Shown here piece by piece: positions 20,349-30,308 of a stretch of 64,000 bases of DNA. The translations under genes were made by a program, and so were the position numbers. The DNA comes from Doryteuthis pealeii. Lineage: Eukaryota > Mollusca > Cephalopoda > Myopsida > Loliginidae. The stretch covers positions 44,951,001 through 45,015,000 of the forward strand of contig CM042142.1 in NCBI GenBank assembly GCA_023376005.1, read 5' to 3'. Position 1 is the first letter of the stretch. Every line of letters begins with the position of its first letter. The notes beneath the pieces were generated by a model that worked only from the letters and a program-made list of their open reading frames with translations, did not search any database and was not told the origin of the DNA.

Positions 20349-20349
<1 letters not shown>
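20206..20349. repeat. AT-rich fold-back built of ATGAATGAAATAAA units
   Basis: Left 20206-20255 and right 20285-20349 are reverse complements over about 50 bp, sharing TTAATGGTAAAATGAATGAA. The right arm has one extra internal unit. (TA)n flanks both sides. Confidence 0.85.
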
Positions 20350-20392
<43 letters not shown>

Positions 20393-20402
20393 TAGTGTGG
20401 TT

Positions 20403-20607
20403 CGTATATATATAAGTAAACAATGCTGAAATATCAGGGATTATAGAGCATTCATATCTAAGTTAAGGTAGCGTGGATATGGAGTCAACGGCGCCTGATT
20501 ACTCACAGGTTTTCGCCTATGTGACCTTCAGATTTGGTCTTAAGATCCCATAGGCGAGAAACTGTCAGTAACCAGGCGCCGTTGACACCATGTCTACGCT
20601 ACCTTAA
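20403..20607 (-). repeat. hairpin element (F family), 59-bp arms
   Basis: Arms 20463-20521 and 20549-20607 are inverted repeats (a few mismatches) beginning and ending TTAAGGTAGCG. The 20403-20462 stretch, read on the minus strand, matches sequence following the related hairpin at 62164-62294 (CTTAGATAT, then TTTACTTATA). So the hairpin is one part of a longer repeat with a (TA)n end. Confidence 0.75.
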
Positions 20608-20668
20608 CACACACACACACACACACACACACCACATATATAATATATATACATATATATACATACAG

Positions 20669-20718
<50 letters not shown>
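20607..20718. repeat. (CA)n and (TA)n microsatellites
   Basis: Dinucleotide runs between the hairpin element and unique DNA. Confidence 0.95.
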
Positions 20719-20719
<1 letters not shown>

Positions 20720-20946
20720 TGCAATAATTAAGTTGTCACCATTTTAAACTATCAATTTTGCACATGCGCTTTCTTTATTTCAGATTTTGTCTACTGTACA
20801 AAAAACTAGAGACAGTTGGCCATTGGCTGTGAGGAAAGCAGCACCGTGAAACAGTTCACTCCTCCAGAAATTTGAAAACGGCATGCTGTACTGTTTAGCA
20901 TTCACTCAGAAATTTTCTATTCGAAGATTTCCGAGTGTTTGAATAT

Positions 20947-21165
20947 TGGTTGGTTGGTTGGTTGGTTGGTTGGTTTACGACATAACATCACTCTTTCGTA
21001 TCATTTAATGCCGAATCAAGTCACTTCCGAAAAACAAAGGATTCAGATTGCTCACAGTTTCTGCTGTTGTTGAAGTGGTCACCCAATTAAATATCAAACA
21101 GGCTAGTCACTGCTTAACTTTGGGGATCTAGCGCGAATCAGTGTTTTCAGTATGACTTGACTATA
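20947..21165 (-). mobile_element. SINE-5S, copy without clear tRNA head
   Basis: Tail side has (TTGG)n at 20947-20975 and CGACATAACATCACTC. 5S-like core on the minus strand: 'GTTAAGCAGTGACTAGCC', 'AATTGGGTGACCACTTCAA'. Confidence 0.75.
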
Positions 21166-21204
21166 ATAATATTTCATTGTATTAGTAGTGGTAGTAGTAT
21201 TAGT

Positions 21205-21457
21205 AGTAGTTTTATTTAACGGCATATCGACATTCTTTTGGGTCATCTAATGCTGAATCAACTAATTTTGATAAACAAAGGATTCAGGTTTCTTACAGTA
21301 CCTGTTGTTGCTTAAGTGGTCATCCAATTAAGTATTTAAAAGGCTCATCGCTGCTTAACGTTGGTGATCAAGCAGGAACCGGTGCTTTCAGATAATATCG
21401 AACCCAGAACGTTGTGGTTTCTAGGAGGATACTCTATCAACTGATCTAAACCGACTT
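21205..21457 (-). mobile_element. SINE-5S, composite: tRNA head + 5S rRNA-like core + LINE-I tail
   Basis: Minus strand, in order. A tRNA-like head runs 21457-21385 (GTCGGTTTAGATCAGTTGAT, B box GGTTCGATATT). The core runs about 21375-21300: GTTAAGCAGCGATGAGCC, TACTTAATTGGATGACCAC, CAACAGGTACTGTAAG. This parallels 5S rRNA from the A-box region (GCTAAGCAGGGTCGGGCC) through TACTTGGATGGGAGACCGC to GGTGCTGTAGG. A linker with TTTGTTTATCAAAA follows, then the tail ATTAGATGACCC and GTCGATATGCCG. No A-rich tail beyond this. Confidence 0.8.
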
Positions 21458-21603
21458 ATTAGCGCCCCAACTTACGAGTTTTCAGAGTTACAAGATGTCA
21501 CTCAGTCTAGGTTTTGCATTGTCTTGCAAACTAAAATTGGAGGTACGAGCGAGCTTCAGACACGCTTATGTTAATATGTTCACTAATTTTAATGTGTATT
21601 TGT

Positions 21604-21608
21604 GTGTG

Positions 21609-21656
<48 letters not shown>
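21604..21656. repeat. (TG)n microsatellite
   Basis: Perfect run. A (TAA)n run follows at 21768-21805. Confidence 0.95.
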
Positions 21657-21805
21657 GTTTAAAAGTTTAAAAAAATGAACTCGAGTTATGTTTACAACAT
21701 TGGAAGAAATGCCTTAAGTTAACTCCGTCGTCTGCTTACGTCAAAGATCAAAATGCCATTTTACAAAATAATAATAATAATAATAATATAATAATAATAA
21801 TAAAG

Positions 21806-22085
21806 AAAAAAAAGAGAAAGATAAAATATTCAATTGCCCTTCGCAAATAGCAGCCCCGGCTGAAGATATTTCCAAAAATTTAGTTATTATTCACGGTAAT
21901 TAATCATCGTTGATTGTGTACTATTTTACTTGGAGTCGGCTGGGCGCCAATCGCCTAAAAGTCGCCCCAGGGCGAACCAGCAGGACTCGAAACTGACACA
22001 CCGAATTCCAACAGACTCTACATTTTAAAACAACAGACACCACCAGAGAAGAGTCTATGGATCAGCGGCTAAAAACGTGAAGATA
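21806..22085. other. no gene seen
   Basis: Unique DNA with a slightly GC-richer patch (21930-22000). No ORF or repeat copy recognised. Confidence 0.4.
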
Positions 22086-22245
22086 ACACCTTGTTTAGAC
22101 CAATCGGTAGAGCATTCACAGGTCCCGGATTTGGTACCGGCTCTCGCCTACTCAATGCATGAGTAGCACATTTGGTTTGAAAATCACACTGGTGAGAAAC
22201 TGGCAGTTACCTAGCACCATTGACTTTATATCTTCGCTACCCTAT
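22086..22245 (+). mobile_element. SINE-B head joined to half of an F-family hairpin
   Basis: 22093-22172 has a tRNA-like head (AATCGGTAGAGC; GGATTTGGTACCGG) and 'GCATGAGTAGCAC'. From about 22180 it becomes 'GGTGAGAAACTGGCAGTTAC', the right arm of the F family, and 'CTTCGCTACCC'. Confidence 0.6.
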
Positions 22246-22299
22246 CTTTTGCTCAATGATATTGAGCACTTTTATAAGCATAGCAAACTATATGTAAGG

Positions 22300-22470
22300 T
22301 GTCAGTTCAGCTCAGTTGGTAGAGCATCTATCAAGGAACCGCAAGGTTCTGGGTTTGGTATCTGAACTCGCCAATTCAGTGACTAGACAGCTTGAATTTG
22401 CGCTGTAAAGCGGAGAGCTGATGGTAGGTCTAGCACTTGTGAAAACTGGATAGACTTCCTCGCTGTCAAT
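22300..22470 (+). mobile_element. SINE-B, diverged
   Basis: Head 'CAGCTCAGTTGGTAGAGCAT', B box 'GGGTTTGGTATC', then 'GGAGCTGATGGTAGGT' and 'TAGACTTCCTCGCTG'. Confidence 0.75.
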
Positions 22471-22507
22471 AGCCTATTCTGCCGACTCTATTGATATATA
22501 CGAGTGC

Positions 22508-22775
22508 ATAGATAAAAGGGTATGAAAACACACAATGTTGATAAAATGAATATATTTTTATATCATTTTCATTGCTAATATAGACAATATTTCGATTTAT
22601 AAATAATCATCATCAGAGCATAATGATAATTAGGTCCGTTTTTAGATGTAAATGTTTTTAATCAGAACTTATCGAGAGAGAAGCAGAAATTAATTTAAAT
22701 TCAAATAGCAATGAAAATGATATAGAAATATATTCATTTTATCAACATTGTGTGTTTTCATACCCTTTTATCTAT
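22508..22775. repeat. fold-back repeat with 70-bp arms
   Basis: Arms 22508-22577 and 22706-22775 are reverse complements with a few mismatches (GATAAAAGGGTATGAAAAC, ACACAATGTTGATAAAATG). The 128-bp centre contains CTGATGATGATT ... CGAAAT on the minus strand, resembling but not satisfying a hammerhead core. Sequence from here to 23384 otherwise shows no gene. Confidence 0.8.
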
Positions 22776-23381
22776 ACATTTACCTTCGGATTCATTTCCT
22801 TACCCTTATAATAATTATAACTTATATACGAGTGTGTAATGAAAAGTACTCGACCTGGCCAAAATAAAAAGGGAAGAACACTAATACTGACGTGCTACAT
22901 ATTCTTCCTGAACGTTTCTAAAGTTTATTTAACCCTTTCATTCCCACACAAAACAGCAATAGAAATAAGATTTTTTAAAAAGTTAATATTTGCGATTGTT
23001 TCCCTTATTTGCCACGATTTGTCTGTCAGTCAGTTAAATGTCATTTCGACAGGTAGCATGAAAGGCAGGACAGTGAAATTCTCTTTTCTCTTAGACTCTC
23101 CAGTCATCAGAGCTAACACACGATTTGTGTCTGATGTCCATTAGAATAGGGCGTATTCATCTCCACAGGCATTCCGTGTACCTGTTACACGAGGACCTTT
23201 CCAAACCAGTTTGGTGACTTTTATTCTCTATTCAGTAACCTCAAGACTACCTACAAATTACTATCTACAGGACATTTATTCTATACGCATATATTCTTTT
23301 TATTCTTCTATCCTGTTTTGTATAATTTCTGTTCGAGTTTTCTCAGACGGTAAAATCTATTAGTTATCACTTTCGTCGGTA

Positions 23382-23384
<3 letters not shown>

Positions 23385-23452
<68 letters not shown>
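23385..23452. repeat. (TC)n then (TA)n microsatellite
   Basis: Perfect dinucleotide runs. Confidence 0.95.
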
Positions 23453-23456
<4 letters not shown>

Positions 23457-24347
23457 GGCATGAAAAACAAAAAAACTTGGTAGCAATTTCCCACGCCAAA
23501 ACTTAGAGCGGCAAACGCACACTATTACAACTTTTTCAACAGGGCTCAACAAGTTAAGGTATTTTTTATCTGCACCCTTAACAACACTTAACCAACTGTA
23601 ATAAGTAATTGAGAGTTACCTCCCCTATTTTATCATTACCTCTTCTTTGTGGAACTCTTTGGTGTTTCTAAGAGTATATAAGCTCTCAATTAACTGTAAC
23701 ATTATTCTAAGTAAAATAAAGCTTCTTAAGCCTATCCATGCGTTCGTTTATCATTACACTAACCAAACACCTTTGAACTCTTTGTTTGTTTTTTATTATA
23801 TATCCCTGTTTTATATTTTGTTTATATTTACAGTAAATATATTGTAGTACAGAAAGTTGTGTGTCTCCTTTTGTTCAAAAGCAGCACCCTTCTCCTCACT
23901 GCGTTCGAAGTACGGTTTATTCTCCTATAAAACATAGGGTTTAAACAGTGCTTTTCCCGGGGGATAAAAATCCACACAAGGAGGCATAACAAATAAATGA
24001 ATGAATAAATAAATAAAAGTATTTAAAAATCTGTTCAGATTTCCCATGTTTAAGAGTTCATCTATTCGCACATAAAGGTCAGCTGGTGTGTGTATAGATG
24101 CATTAATAATTCCATCTCTTTTCCACTGTTATTCTTAAGACTAATGCCTTTTTTTACATTAATACTCCAAGCCAATCTTTGGTATCAGTAGTGTCCATTC
24201 CTCGTCATCAAAACATTTTATCTATTTTACTCTTTGTTTCTCAGTAGCAGAAAAAATGGCGGGTCAGGGAAAGACAGTTCATGCCTTCAGGGGGACGCAA
24301 TATTTGCCTAACCCAAAAGCTTTTGCGTTACTATAAGTAAAGTTGGC
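23453..24347. other. no gene seen
   Basis: Unique, AT-rich. The frame at 23647-23847 (66 codons) is hydrophobic and AT-driven, and I do not support it as a gene. Confidence 0.45.
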
Positions 24348-24577
24348 CTAAAGTCGGTATCAGCCAGAGAGTGAGGTAGTCTATCCCCTTGTCACAAGCG
24401 CTAGAATAAGGAGATTGTTTTGGCGTCTGAGGTGGAGCGCCACACCGATCATAAGCTTTTCTTTTTCCGCACAGATCCCTGTGCTACTCATACGCTGAGT
24501 TGGTGAGGGTCAGTATCGAACTCAGAACTTTGTGGTTCCTAGTCGGACGCTCTATCAACTGCGCTAAACCGACCCTT
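24348..24577 (-). mobile_element. SINE-B, near complete
   Basis: From AAGTCGGTATCAGCCAG to TGCGCTAAACCGACCC. Contains 'GAGCGCCACACCGATCAT', 'TACTCATACGCTGAGTTGG' and a head with CGCTCTATCAACTGCGC. Confidence 0.9.
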
Positions 24578-24654
24578 GCCTAATTTTTGCCACTATACTT
24601 ACCTTGGTTTGGGGGCTTCGGCCTCTCGACCTCTGAGTTAAGTAAAATTAATCG

Positions 24655-24843
24655 CGTGGTCAGAGAAGGCAACACTCAGGTCGCCCTACCTCTTCATCTA
24701 AAAGGAACATGGCTAGTTTTTTTGCCCGGTGCCTGAGTCACATTAAAAGGGGAATGCCGACAGGAAATACATATTTCTGACACTAACCATTGCATGAGCT
24801 TCGGTTTGTTCGTGGTTCTCCACGTTAAAAAGACCTTTGGTTC
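24655..24843 (-). repeat. GC-rich dispersed repeat, copy 2
   Basis: Reverse-complement partner of 4917-5200. Shared ordered blocks are AACGTGGAG, CCGAAGCTCATG, GTCGGCATTCCCC, CTCAGGCACCGGGCAA and GTGTTGCCT. Confidence 0.55.
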
Positions 24844-25023
24844 GAAAAAGAGATTAGGAAGATACCTACTTATTGGCAGAAAAAACAGACTGCTTGCTAC
24901 AATGGGCGGTTAGATGAAGCTTTGAAAAATCGGAATCAGTATTTATTGGCCCCTAGGAGAGGGCACCAGGCCGAGCTCTTGCACACATACACACACACAC
25001 ACACATACACGGATCCCGACGTT

Positions 25024-25623
25024 GGCACGCCATTGTTGTTTCTTAGTTAGGTTTGGTTTGGTTTGTTTTACGGCATACCAACCTTGGTGGGTCATTTAAT
25101 GCCGACAAAGTTTTGAAATAAATTCATTCTTAATGCATAATACAATTTTGTTTATGAACTCATGTTTTTCTATTCAACCCACAGATGGGACTACCACTCA
25201 GTGAACCAGGGAGTAATGGTGATGAAGGGGTGCTCCACATTCCCCAAACCTCCAGAACTGGAACCTCACAATCAGATAGTGTTTAACGTCATTCCCAGGA
25301 CATGTAGACCCTCAGCCACCGCCTTCTCGTACCCATATAAGAAGGGTTGGGTGTTGTCATAAGTGCAATAGGGTTGGGGCAATTATATAGGTGCTAGGGC
25401 TTGACGTGGCCAGCCGATTGATTGTCTAGCCCAAGAAAAGCCTAAAGTGGAATATTACAAGTCATGGACTTCTCAGCCACCTGAGTTCTATCCTTAAGCA
25501 TCACTGGTCGCAACCCACGGCCAACAGGTGGCCCCATTGGGGGAGTCTTACCCCTCTGCAGAGGTGCATTCAGTGCATTCTAACGCCTCAGTCGACAGGG
25601 CGGGGCACGCCATTGTTGTTTCT
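25024..25623 (-). mobile_element. Rep-A retroposon, full-length copy 3 with perfect 20-bp TSD
   Basis: Body 25044-25603. Identical 20-bp repeats GGCACGCCATTGTTGTTTCT at 25024-25043 and 25604-25623 define the element exactly. Minus-strand 5' end is CCGCCCTGTCGACTG; 3' end is GCCGTAAAACAAACC plus CAAACCAAACC. Only a small internal deletion. This is the clearest copy for defining the family. Confidence 0.95.
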
Positions 25624-26344
25624 GTCTACGTTTTTGTTAAAACGGTTACAATTCCCTTTATAATACAAAAATAAGATTCTAAAAAATCTTTAAAAACAAA
25701 AAGACAAAATCTTAAATGCATTTGGGCCACATTTTTCATACCATTTATGACTGCCTTTCATTTCATTTTTTTTTTTTATTCTTCTTCAAGCAAAAAACAA
25801 GTCTGACATTTTTTATTTTTTTATCTATTTTTATTTTTGTCTGAATCTTTTTTCTCTCCTCATCTTTCTGCAGATTTTTATGCAGATTTGGTTCAGACAT
25901 TTTCTGCTTCCATTTGCTTTGATTTCTTGCAGAGTCTCTCTTTTTTACTTATGCGATATTCAATTTTCTCCCCCCCCTCCTCCTCCTCCCCAAATCTTTT
26001 TGTCTTTTTTTTTTTCTTCTTTTTCTTTTCTCTTTTCTTATTTATATATGCCGCGCCGTCATGTCATTTATCCAGACTGAGCTTTTTAGGCTTCTTTTTA
26101 TGCCAGCCATTCTCTATTTGATTTGGGTTTTTTTTTTTACAATTATTTTTCCTCCGTTTTTTTAATTTATTTTTTTTTTTTTTACAATTATTTTTCTTCC
26201 GTTTTTTTTTCTGTCCTCTGTGTTTTTAGATTAATCTGCATTTGGAATTCTATTCCAGACACCCAAAACACAGCCCGATCCCCACTCCAACTCCAATATC
26301 ACCGCCGTCAATGCATTCTTATTATCATTCATCAACTCTTTTGA
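25624..26344. other. T- and C-rich low-complexity DNA, no gene seen
   Basis: T-runs and TTTTC/CCTCC patches dominate, including a locally duplicated TTTTTTTACAATTATTTTT near 26133 and 26180. Open frames here are low-complexity artefacts. Confidence 0.55.
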
Positions 26345-26345
26345 G

Positions 26346-26347
26346 AT

Positions 26348-26412
<65 letters not shown>
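26346..26412. repeat. (ATT)n microsatellite
   Basis: About 22 perfect units. A (TA)n run follows at 26507-26555. Confidence 0.95.
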
Positions 26413-26414
<2 letters not shown>

Positions 26415-26502
26415 TACACTCGCTGAACCCGTAAAAGTTCCATAGTTTAATCAGATACAGCCACTAAGGATTAAAGATAAATATGGAATTTTAAAGCCTT
26501 AT

Positions 26503-26557
<55 letters not shown>

Positions 26558-26599
26558 TATCCTTATAGACAAAGCGTTTAATATCGTATATATCTAAAT

Positions 26600-26745
26600 A
26601 TGGCGTTGATTCAACGTCAACAGCACTTTGTGTTTCAATTTCCTGCCTATGGGATCTTCGGACCAAGAGCTCTTGATCTGATGATCGCTTTGGTGAGAAA
26701 TTGACAGCTACCTATTGACACTCACCTACCTCCGTTCCTCTGCAC
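26600..26745. repeat. diverged F-family hairpin element
   Basis: Contains 'CAATTTCCTGCCTATGGGATC' and 'GGTGAGAAATTGACAGCTACC', matching both arms of the F family (20463-20607, 62164-62294), but the hairpin is decayed. Confidence 0.5.
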
Positions 26746-27009
26746 TACAGTCATTTTTTGCATCTTGCGAGGAACAGTGAGTATTCATTCGTTTCTTTCG
26801 TCTTTTTCATTCGCTAGTCTCTTCTGAGGATTGTATTTTCTTTTAAAAACACATGAAACTGACAGTAATAATGCTTCCAGAGATGGGCGAGTAAACATTT
26901 GTTCATTTTAGGTTTTATCCAACTCTACTGGCCAGTATTGAGCACCTTTCTTATTAAAACTTTTCGATCGATTTGCTTATTTCATTGAGAGGCATGGACT
27001 GTTATAGAT

Positions 27010-27245
27010 TTATTATGGATCATATGGAAATCTGATCTCTCTGATATAAAGATAAAACGAGAATTCTTCCAAACTGGGACCGTATCAGTGCTACTGTATG
27101 TCTGCACAACTTTGATAATAACAAAACGCTTGGTGAAAAAGCTTGATGGGAACTACACAAGGATGCTGCGTGTTGACTTGAACAAATCTTGGAAGCAGCA
27201 ACCCACAAGAAAGCAGCTGTACGACCGCTTACCAAAGCCATATTA
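27010..27245 (+). pseudogene. LINE-R reverse transcriptase C-terminal fragment
   Basis: Translation gives IIWKSDLSDIKIKREFFQ, then VSVLLYVCTTL, KKLDGNYTRMLRVDLNKSWK and RKQLYDRLPKPY before a stop. This is the C-terminal region of a widespread animal LINE. One small frameshift. The Rep-A at 27259 starts right behind it and separates it from the rest of the element. Confidence 0.8.
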
Positions 27246-27247
27246 AT

Positions 27248-27626
27248 CTCTTTTAAATTTTCCCAACCCTATTACCCTTATGGCAAGCCCCACCCCTTTT
27301 TATCATATGGATGCTAGAAGGCGGTGGCTGCGGGTCTACATGTCCTGGGAATGACGTTAAACTCTATCTGATGGTGAGGTTCCAGTTTTAGAGGTTTGGG
27401 GAATGTGGAGCACCCCTTCATCACCATTGCTACCTGGTCCACTCTGACCCAGAGTGGTAGTACCTGTTAGGGTCCCATTTATGGGTTAAATAGAAAAATG
27501 TATTTATTTAAAAAAATTGTGTATACATTAAGAATTGTTTTATTTCAAAACTTTATCGGCATTAAATGACCCACTGAGGTTGATATGCCGTAAAACAAAA
27601 CAAACCGAACCAAACCTCTTTTAAAT
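27248..27626 (+). mobile_element. Rep-A, 5'-truncated, with 11-bp TSD
   Basis: Body 27259-27615, starting in mid-element at TTCCCAACCCTATTACCC and ending GGTTGATATGCCGTAAAAC plus CAAACC-type tail. CTCTTTTAAAT flanks at 27248-27258 and 27616-27626. A 5'-truncated copy with a TSD is the signature of target-primed reverse transcription. Confidence 0.9.
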
Positions 27627-27728
27627 CCCAACATTGTATTTTCACGCAAGTACATTTTTTTTAATCCACAACAAGCAGACTGACACCGTATTTTAAAAAA
27701 TTCAACTGAAATACAAAAACAGATAACA

Positions 27729-28780
27729 TCTTATTATTAGGGAGATTGTGTGTTTGTCTGTCTGTAACCGAAATTATATTACTAAAGTCACAATTCTCTT
27801 TGTTATTTATGTCGCATTCTTCATGATGTTATTTTTACTTAAACTTCAATTATTAATAAAATTGTTTAACATTATTAATAACAGAAATACTGGGGTGAAT
27901 AGTATCTCTGTCGTAAAGGAAAGGAGACAAGACAATTATCAGGTATATAATTGGGTTAACAGTTTATTGGTTTTGGTATTAAATGTGTGAGTATACAATT
28001 GTGTAAATGTCTGTAAGAGGTTGCCAGAGAATTCTCTTGGCGGGATATATATAGGTAATGCAAAAGTACAAGGACACTTATCTTTGTTGTGTCAGCAATG
28101 TCTCGGTGTTGTCCGGTAAGGTCGCTGTGGTTCTGTGATATCTGCTTGTCGGAGTTGACGTGTTTCTCGCACGCGTGCGGACTCTGTTCTTCCGCTAGTG
28201 CCAGCTAGTTCTGTTCCCTTTGCCTGTCGGGCCTGTTCTGATGAATCAGGGTTCAGTGTCTCTGCTCCCTATTGCCCGGACTTCCGGGTGAGGGTAGATA
28301 ACCCAATTTCCAATATTAATACTGTTGACCATATCTACATACAAATAACATGCAATTATATTTATATATACAACAAAATAGCAGTTTACAGTGTGATCAG
28401 GAAGACTAATTTGCATATTGATATTAACATTTTTATTTTAATAAATATGTGCTTAGTATTATTGATTTTTAATTGTTTAGTTTTATCTTAATGAATATGA
28501 GCAGACATCTCGGGGATAAATCTTAAAAGAAATCCACAAAAAAAAAAAATTCTTTATTTCTAATTTAACTAAATAGTTTAATTAGGAAAATTTAGCAATG
28601 AAAGACGGCAGTGATGGAAGAGTAAGTTTCAGTTGTTCTATTTTTTGATTAGACCCCTCTCTGTTTTAAATGTTTTTATCTACATTATTATATAGTTTCA
28701 TTAATCTTTCTAATTTAATGTAATATTTTATTCCATTAAAACTTGAATACTTGCACCCGGAAGGTGCATATATTTGTTAG
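27729..28780 (+). mobile_element. Helitron-like element (copy 1) with internal insertion
   Basis: Begins A|TCTTATTATTAGGGAGATTG. Ends with the hairpin GCACCCGGAAGGTGC (28753-28767), then TATATTTG and TTAG|T, close to the Helitron rule of a 3' hairpin about 10 nt before CTRR and insertion between A and T. Homologous over its length to the copy ending at 61637. No RepHel protein, so non-autonomous. Confidence 0.75.
27886..28318. mobile_element. insertion inside Helitron copy 1, identity unknown
   Basis: About 430 bp absent from the sister Helitron at 61 kb. ATTAATA occurs at both junctions, suggesting a 7-bp TSD, though other alignments are possible. Contains AATTGGGTTAAC at 27951 and its near-complement GATAACCCAATT at 28298. 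Moderately GC-rich between 28080 and 28290. Could be a solo LTR or a non-autonomous DNA element. Confidence 0.5.
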
Positions 28781-28844
28781 TTCAAATAAGAATATATATT
28801 AAAGATATATAATTATTTACTATAATTACGGTCAAGTTACGCTG

Positions 28845-29178
28845 AAGCATCGGTTCTTGCAAGATCTCTGAAGATAAGCAGCGATGATCCTGTTTAATAC
28901 TTAACTGGTAGAACACTTAAGTTTGGTTTGGTTGGTTGGGTTTTACGTCATGTCAACCCCTTGGGTTATTTTATGCCGAATACTTCTATTGGTAAAAAAA
29001 ATGTTTAATGCTAACAAAGTTTTGAAATAATTTCATTTTTAATGGATAATACAATTTTGTTTATAAACTCATGTTTTCTATTTAACCCATAGATGGGAGA
29101 ACACTTAAACTATAGCAGGTACTGTAGGCAACTTGAGTCTTTTGTTTATCAAAATGATTTGATTCGGTATTAAATGGT
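28845..29178 (+). mobile_element. SINE-5S split by a Rep-A insertion
   Basis: Core 28862-28920 (AGATAAGCAGCGATGATCC, AATACTTAACTGG) resumes at 29098 (AGAACACTTAAACTATAGCAG, GTACTGTAGGCAAC) and reaches the linker TTTGTTTATCAAAATGA. The B-box end of a head is at the left. Confidence 0.75.
28910..29108 (-). mobile_element. Rep-A, short 5'-truncated insertion with 11-bp TSD
   Basis: Body 28921-29097: only the tail 175 bp of Rep-A, with an internal partial duplication of the tail-proximal part. AGAACACTTAA repeats at 28910-28920 and 29098-29108. It sits in the middle of the 5S-like core of a SINE-5S. Confidence 0.9.
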
Positions 29179-29179
29179 C

Positions 29180-29378
29180 AAATCATACTCAAAGCAGTGA
29201 TTCACACTATATCACAGACGTTAAGCAGCGATGAGCCTGTTCAATATTTAATTAGGTGACCACTTAAGCAATAGCAGGTACTGAAAATAACTTGAATCCT
29301 TTACTTACCAATATGACTTGATTCGTCATTAAATGACCTGAAAAGGGTTGATATACCTTAAGACAAAACAACCAAACC
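29180..29378 (+). mobile_element. SINE-5S, core and complete tail
   Basis: GACGTTAAGCAGCGATGAGC, TTAATTAGGTGACCACTTAA, AATAGCAGGTACTG, then the linker and tail CATTAAATGACCTG and GGGTTGATATACC plus an (AACCAAA)-type end. Confidence 0.85.
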
Positions 29379-30010
29379 AATCATACATTGGTTAGTATTT
29401 TAACATAGGCGAACGTTCACTGTGTCAAATAAAACATACGTTGCAAATGATTATAACGAAGATGACTAAAATGGCGAGAGAAGGAAAAAATACATTTACA
29501 GTAATCGCCTGGTGATCGAAGAGAAGTAAAACAACAACACAACAATTGTTTTCAACTTAGAACATTTCACTGTTTATTCTCTGGGGATTCGTTTATTTAA
29601 GGTTCAATCTCGATACTCGTATTGATCTTTTCGTCTCACACTCTCCGATTCCTGCCTATTATTTCTTGGTTGGTTCTATCACTATTGACATTGATCCAAG
29701 ACATCAGTCTGTGATGATTAAAGAAATCACTGGAACCCTTAACAGAAAACAAGGACAAATTTACCACTAAGTTTTGTAGGGAAATAGACTGATACGCAAA
29801 TCCGCAAAGAAAAATTGGAGAAGCTTTTGATGAAAGGAAAAAACAAACTTTTGCTACTAAAAGAAATTTGCTTGTACCAAAATCACAATAATATATCTTG
29901 ACTTGATCCACCTGTAAAATCAGTCTCGACCGTGTCCCCTCTTTACTCTATTCTCTTGGTCTACCGTCACTCTTTATCGGGTAATTATGAACTATTGTTT
30001 AGTAAATTAA

Positions 30011-30280
30011 GGTGTCCTAGAAAATACAGAACCCACAAATTTTGTAATAAAACTGTTAATTTTAACTAGGGTGTTTAGGGTTATGGTTTAGGGTTAGGGT
30101 TGTGTTTGGGGTTACGGTTAGGGTTGGGGTTAGGTTTAGGGTTAGGGTTCTGTTTTTCTGAGACACCCTGTACAGGGCGACCCAGAAAAAAACAGAACCC
30201 AATTTATCTATTTATTTTCCTATTAAACTAACCCTAAACCCTAACCCCAACCGTAACCCTAAACCCCAAACTTAACTTGG
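30011..30280. mobile_element. two abutting MITEs carrying telomere-like repeats
   Basis: Element 1 (30011-30171): left GGTGTCCTAGAAAATACAG, right CTGTTTTTCTGAGACACCC, inverted repeats, TTAGGG/TTTAGGG-rich interior. TA at 30172-30173. Element 2 starts at 30174 (CAGGGCGACCCAGAAA) and carries CCCTAA-type repeats (30228-30275); its far end is lost. TIRs beginning CAGGG with TA targets suggest a Tc1/mariner-type origin. Confidence 0.65.
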
Positions 30281-30308
30281 TTAACTTGGACTTAGGCTAT
30301 AGGGGTTG

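Noticed and set aside
22575..22620. Hammerhead-like CTGATGA...CGAAAT on the minus strand inside the 22.5-kb fold-back
   Set aside because: The 10.1/11.1 base pair is not formed, stem III/cleavage site cannot be placed with confidence and stem I does not pair next to the core.
26242..26445. Open frame across 26.24-26.44 kb
   Set aside because: Most of it is (ATT)n read as isoleucine.
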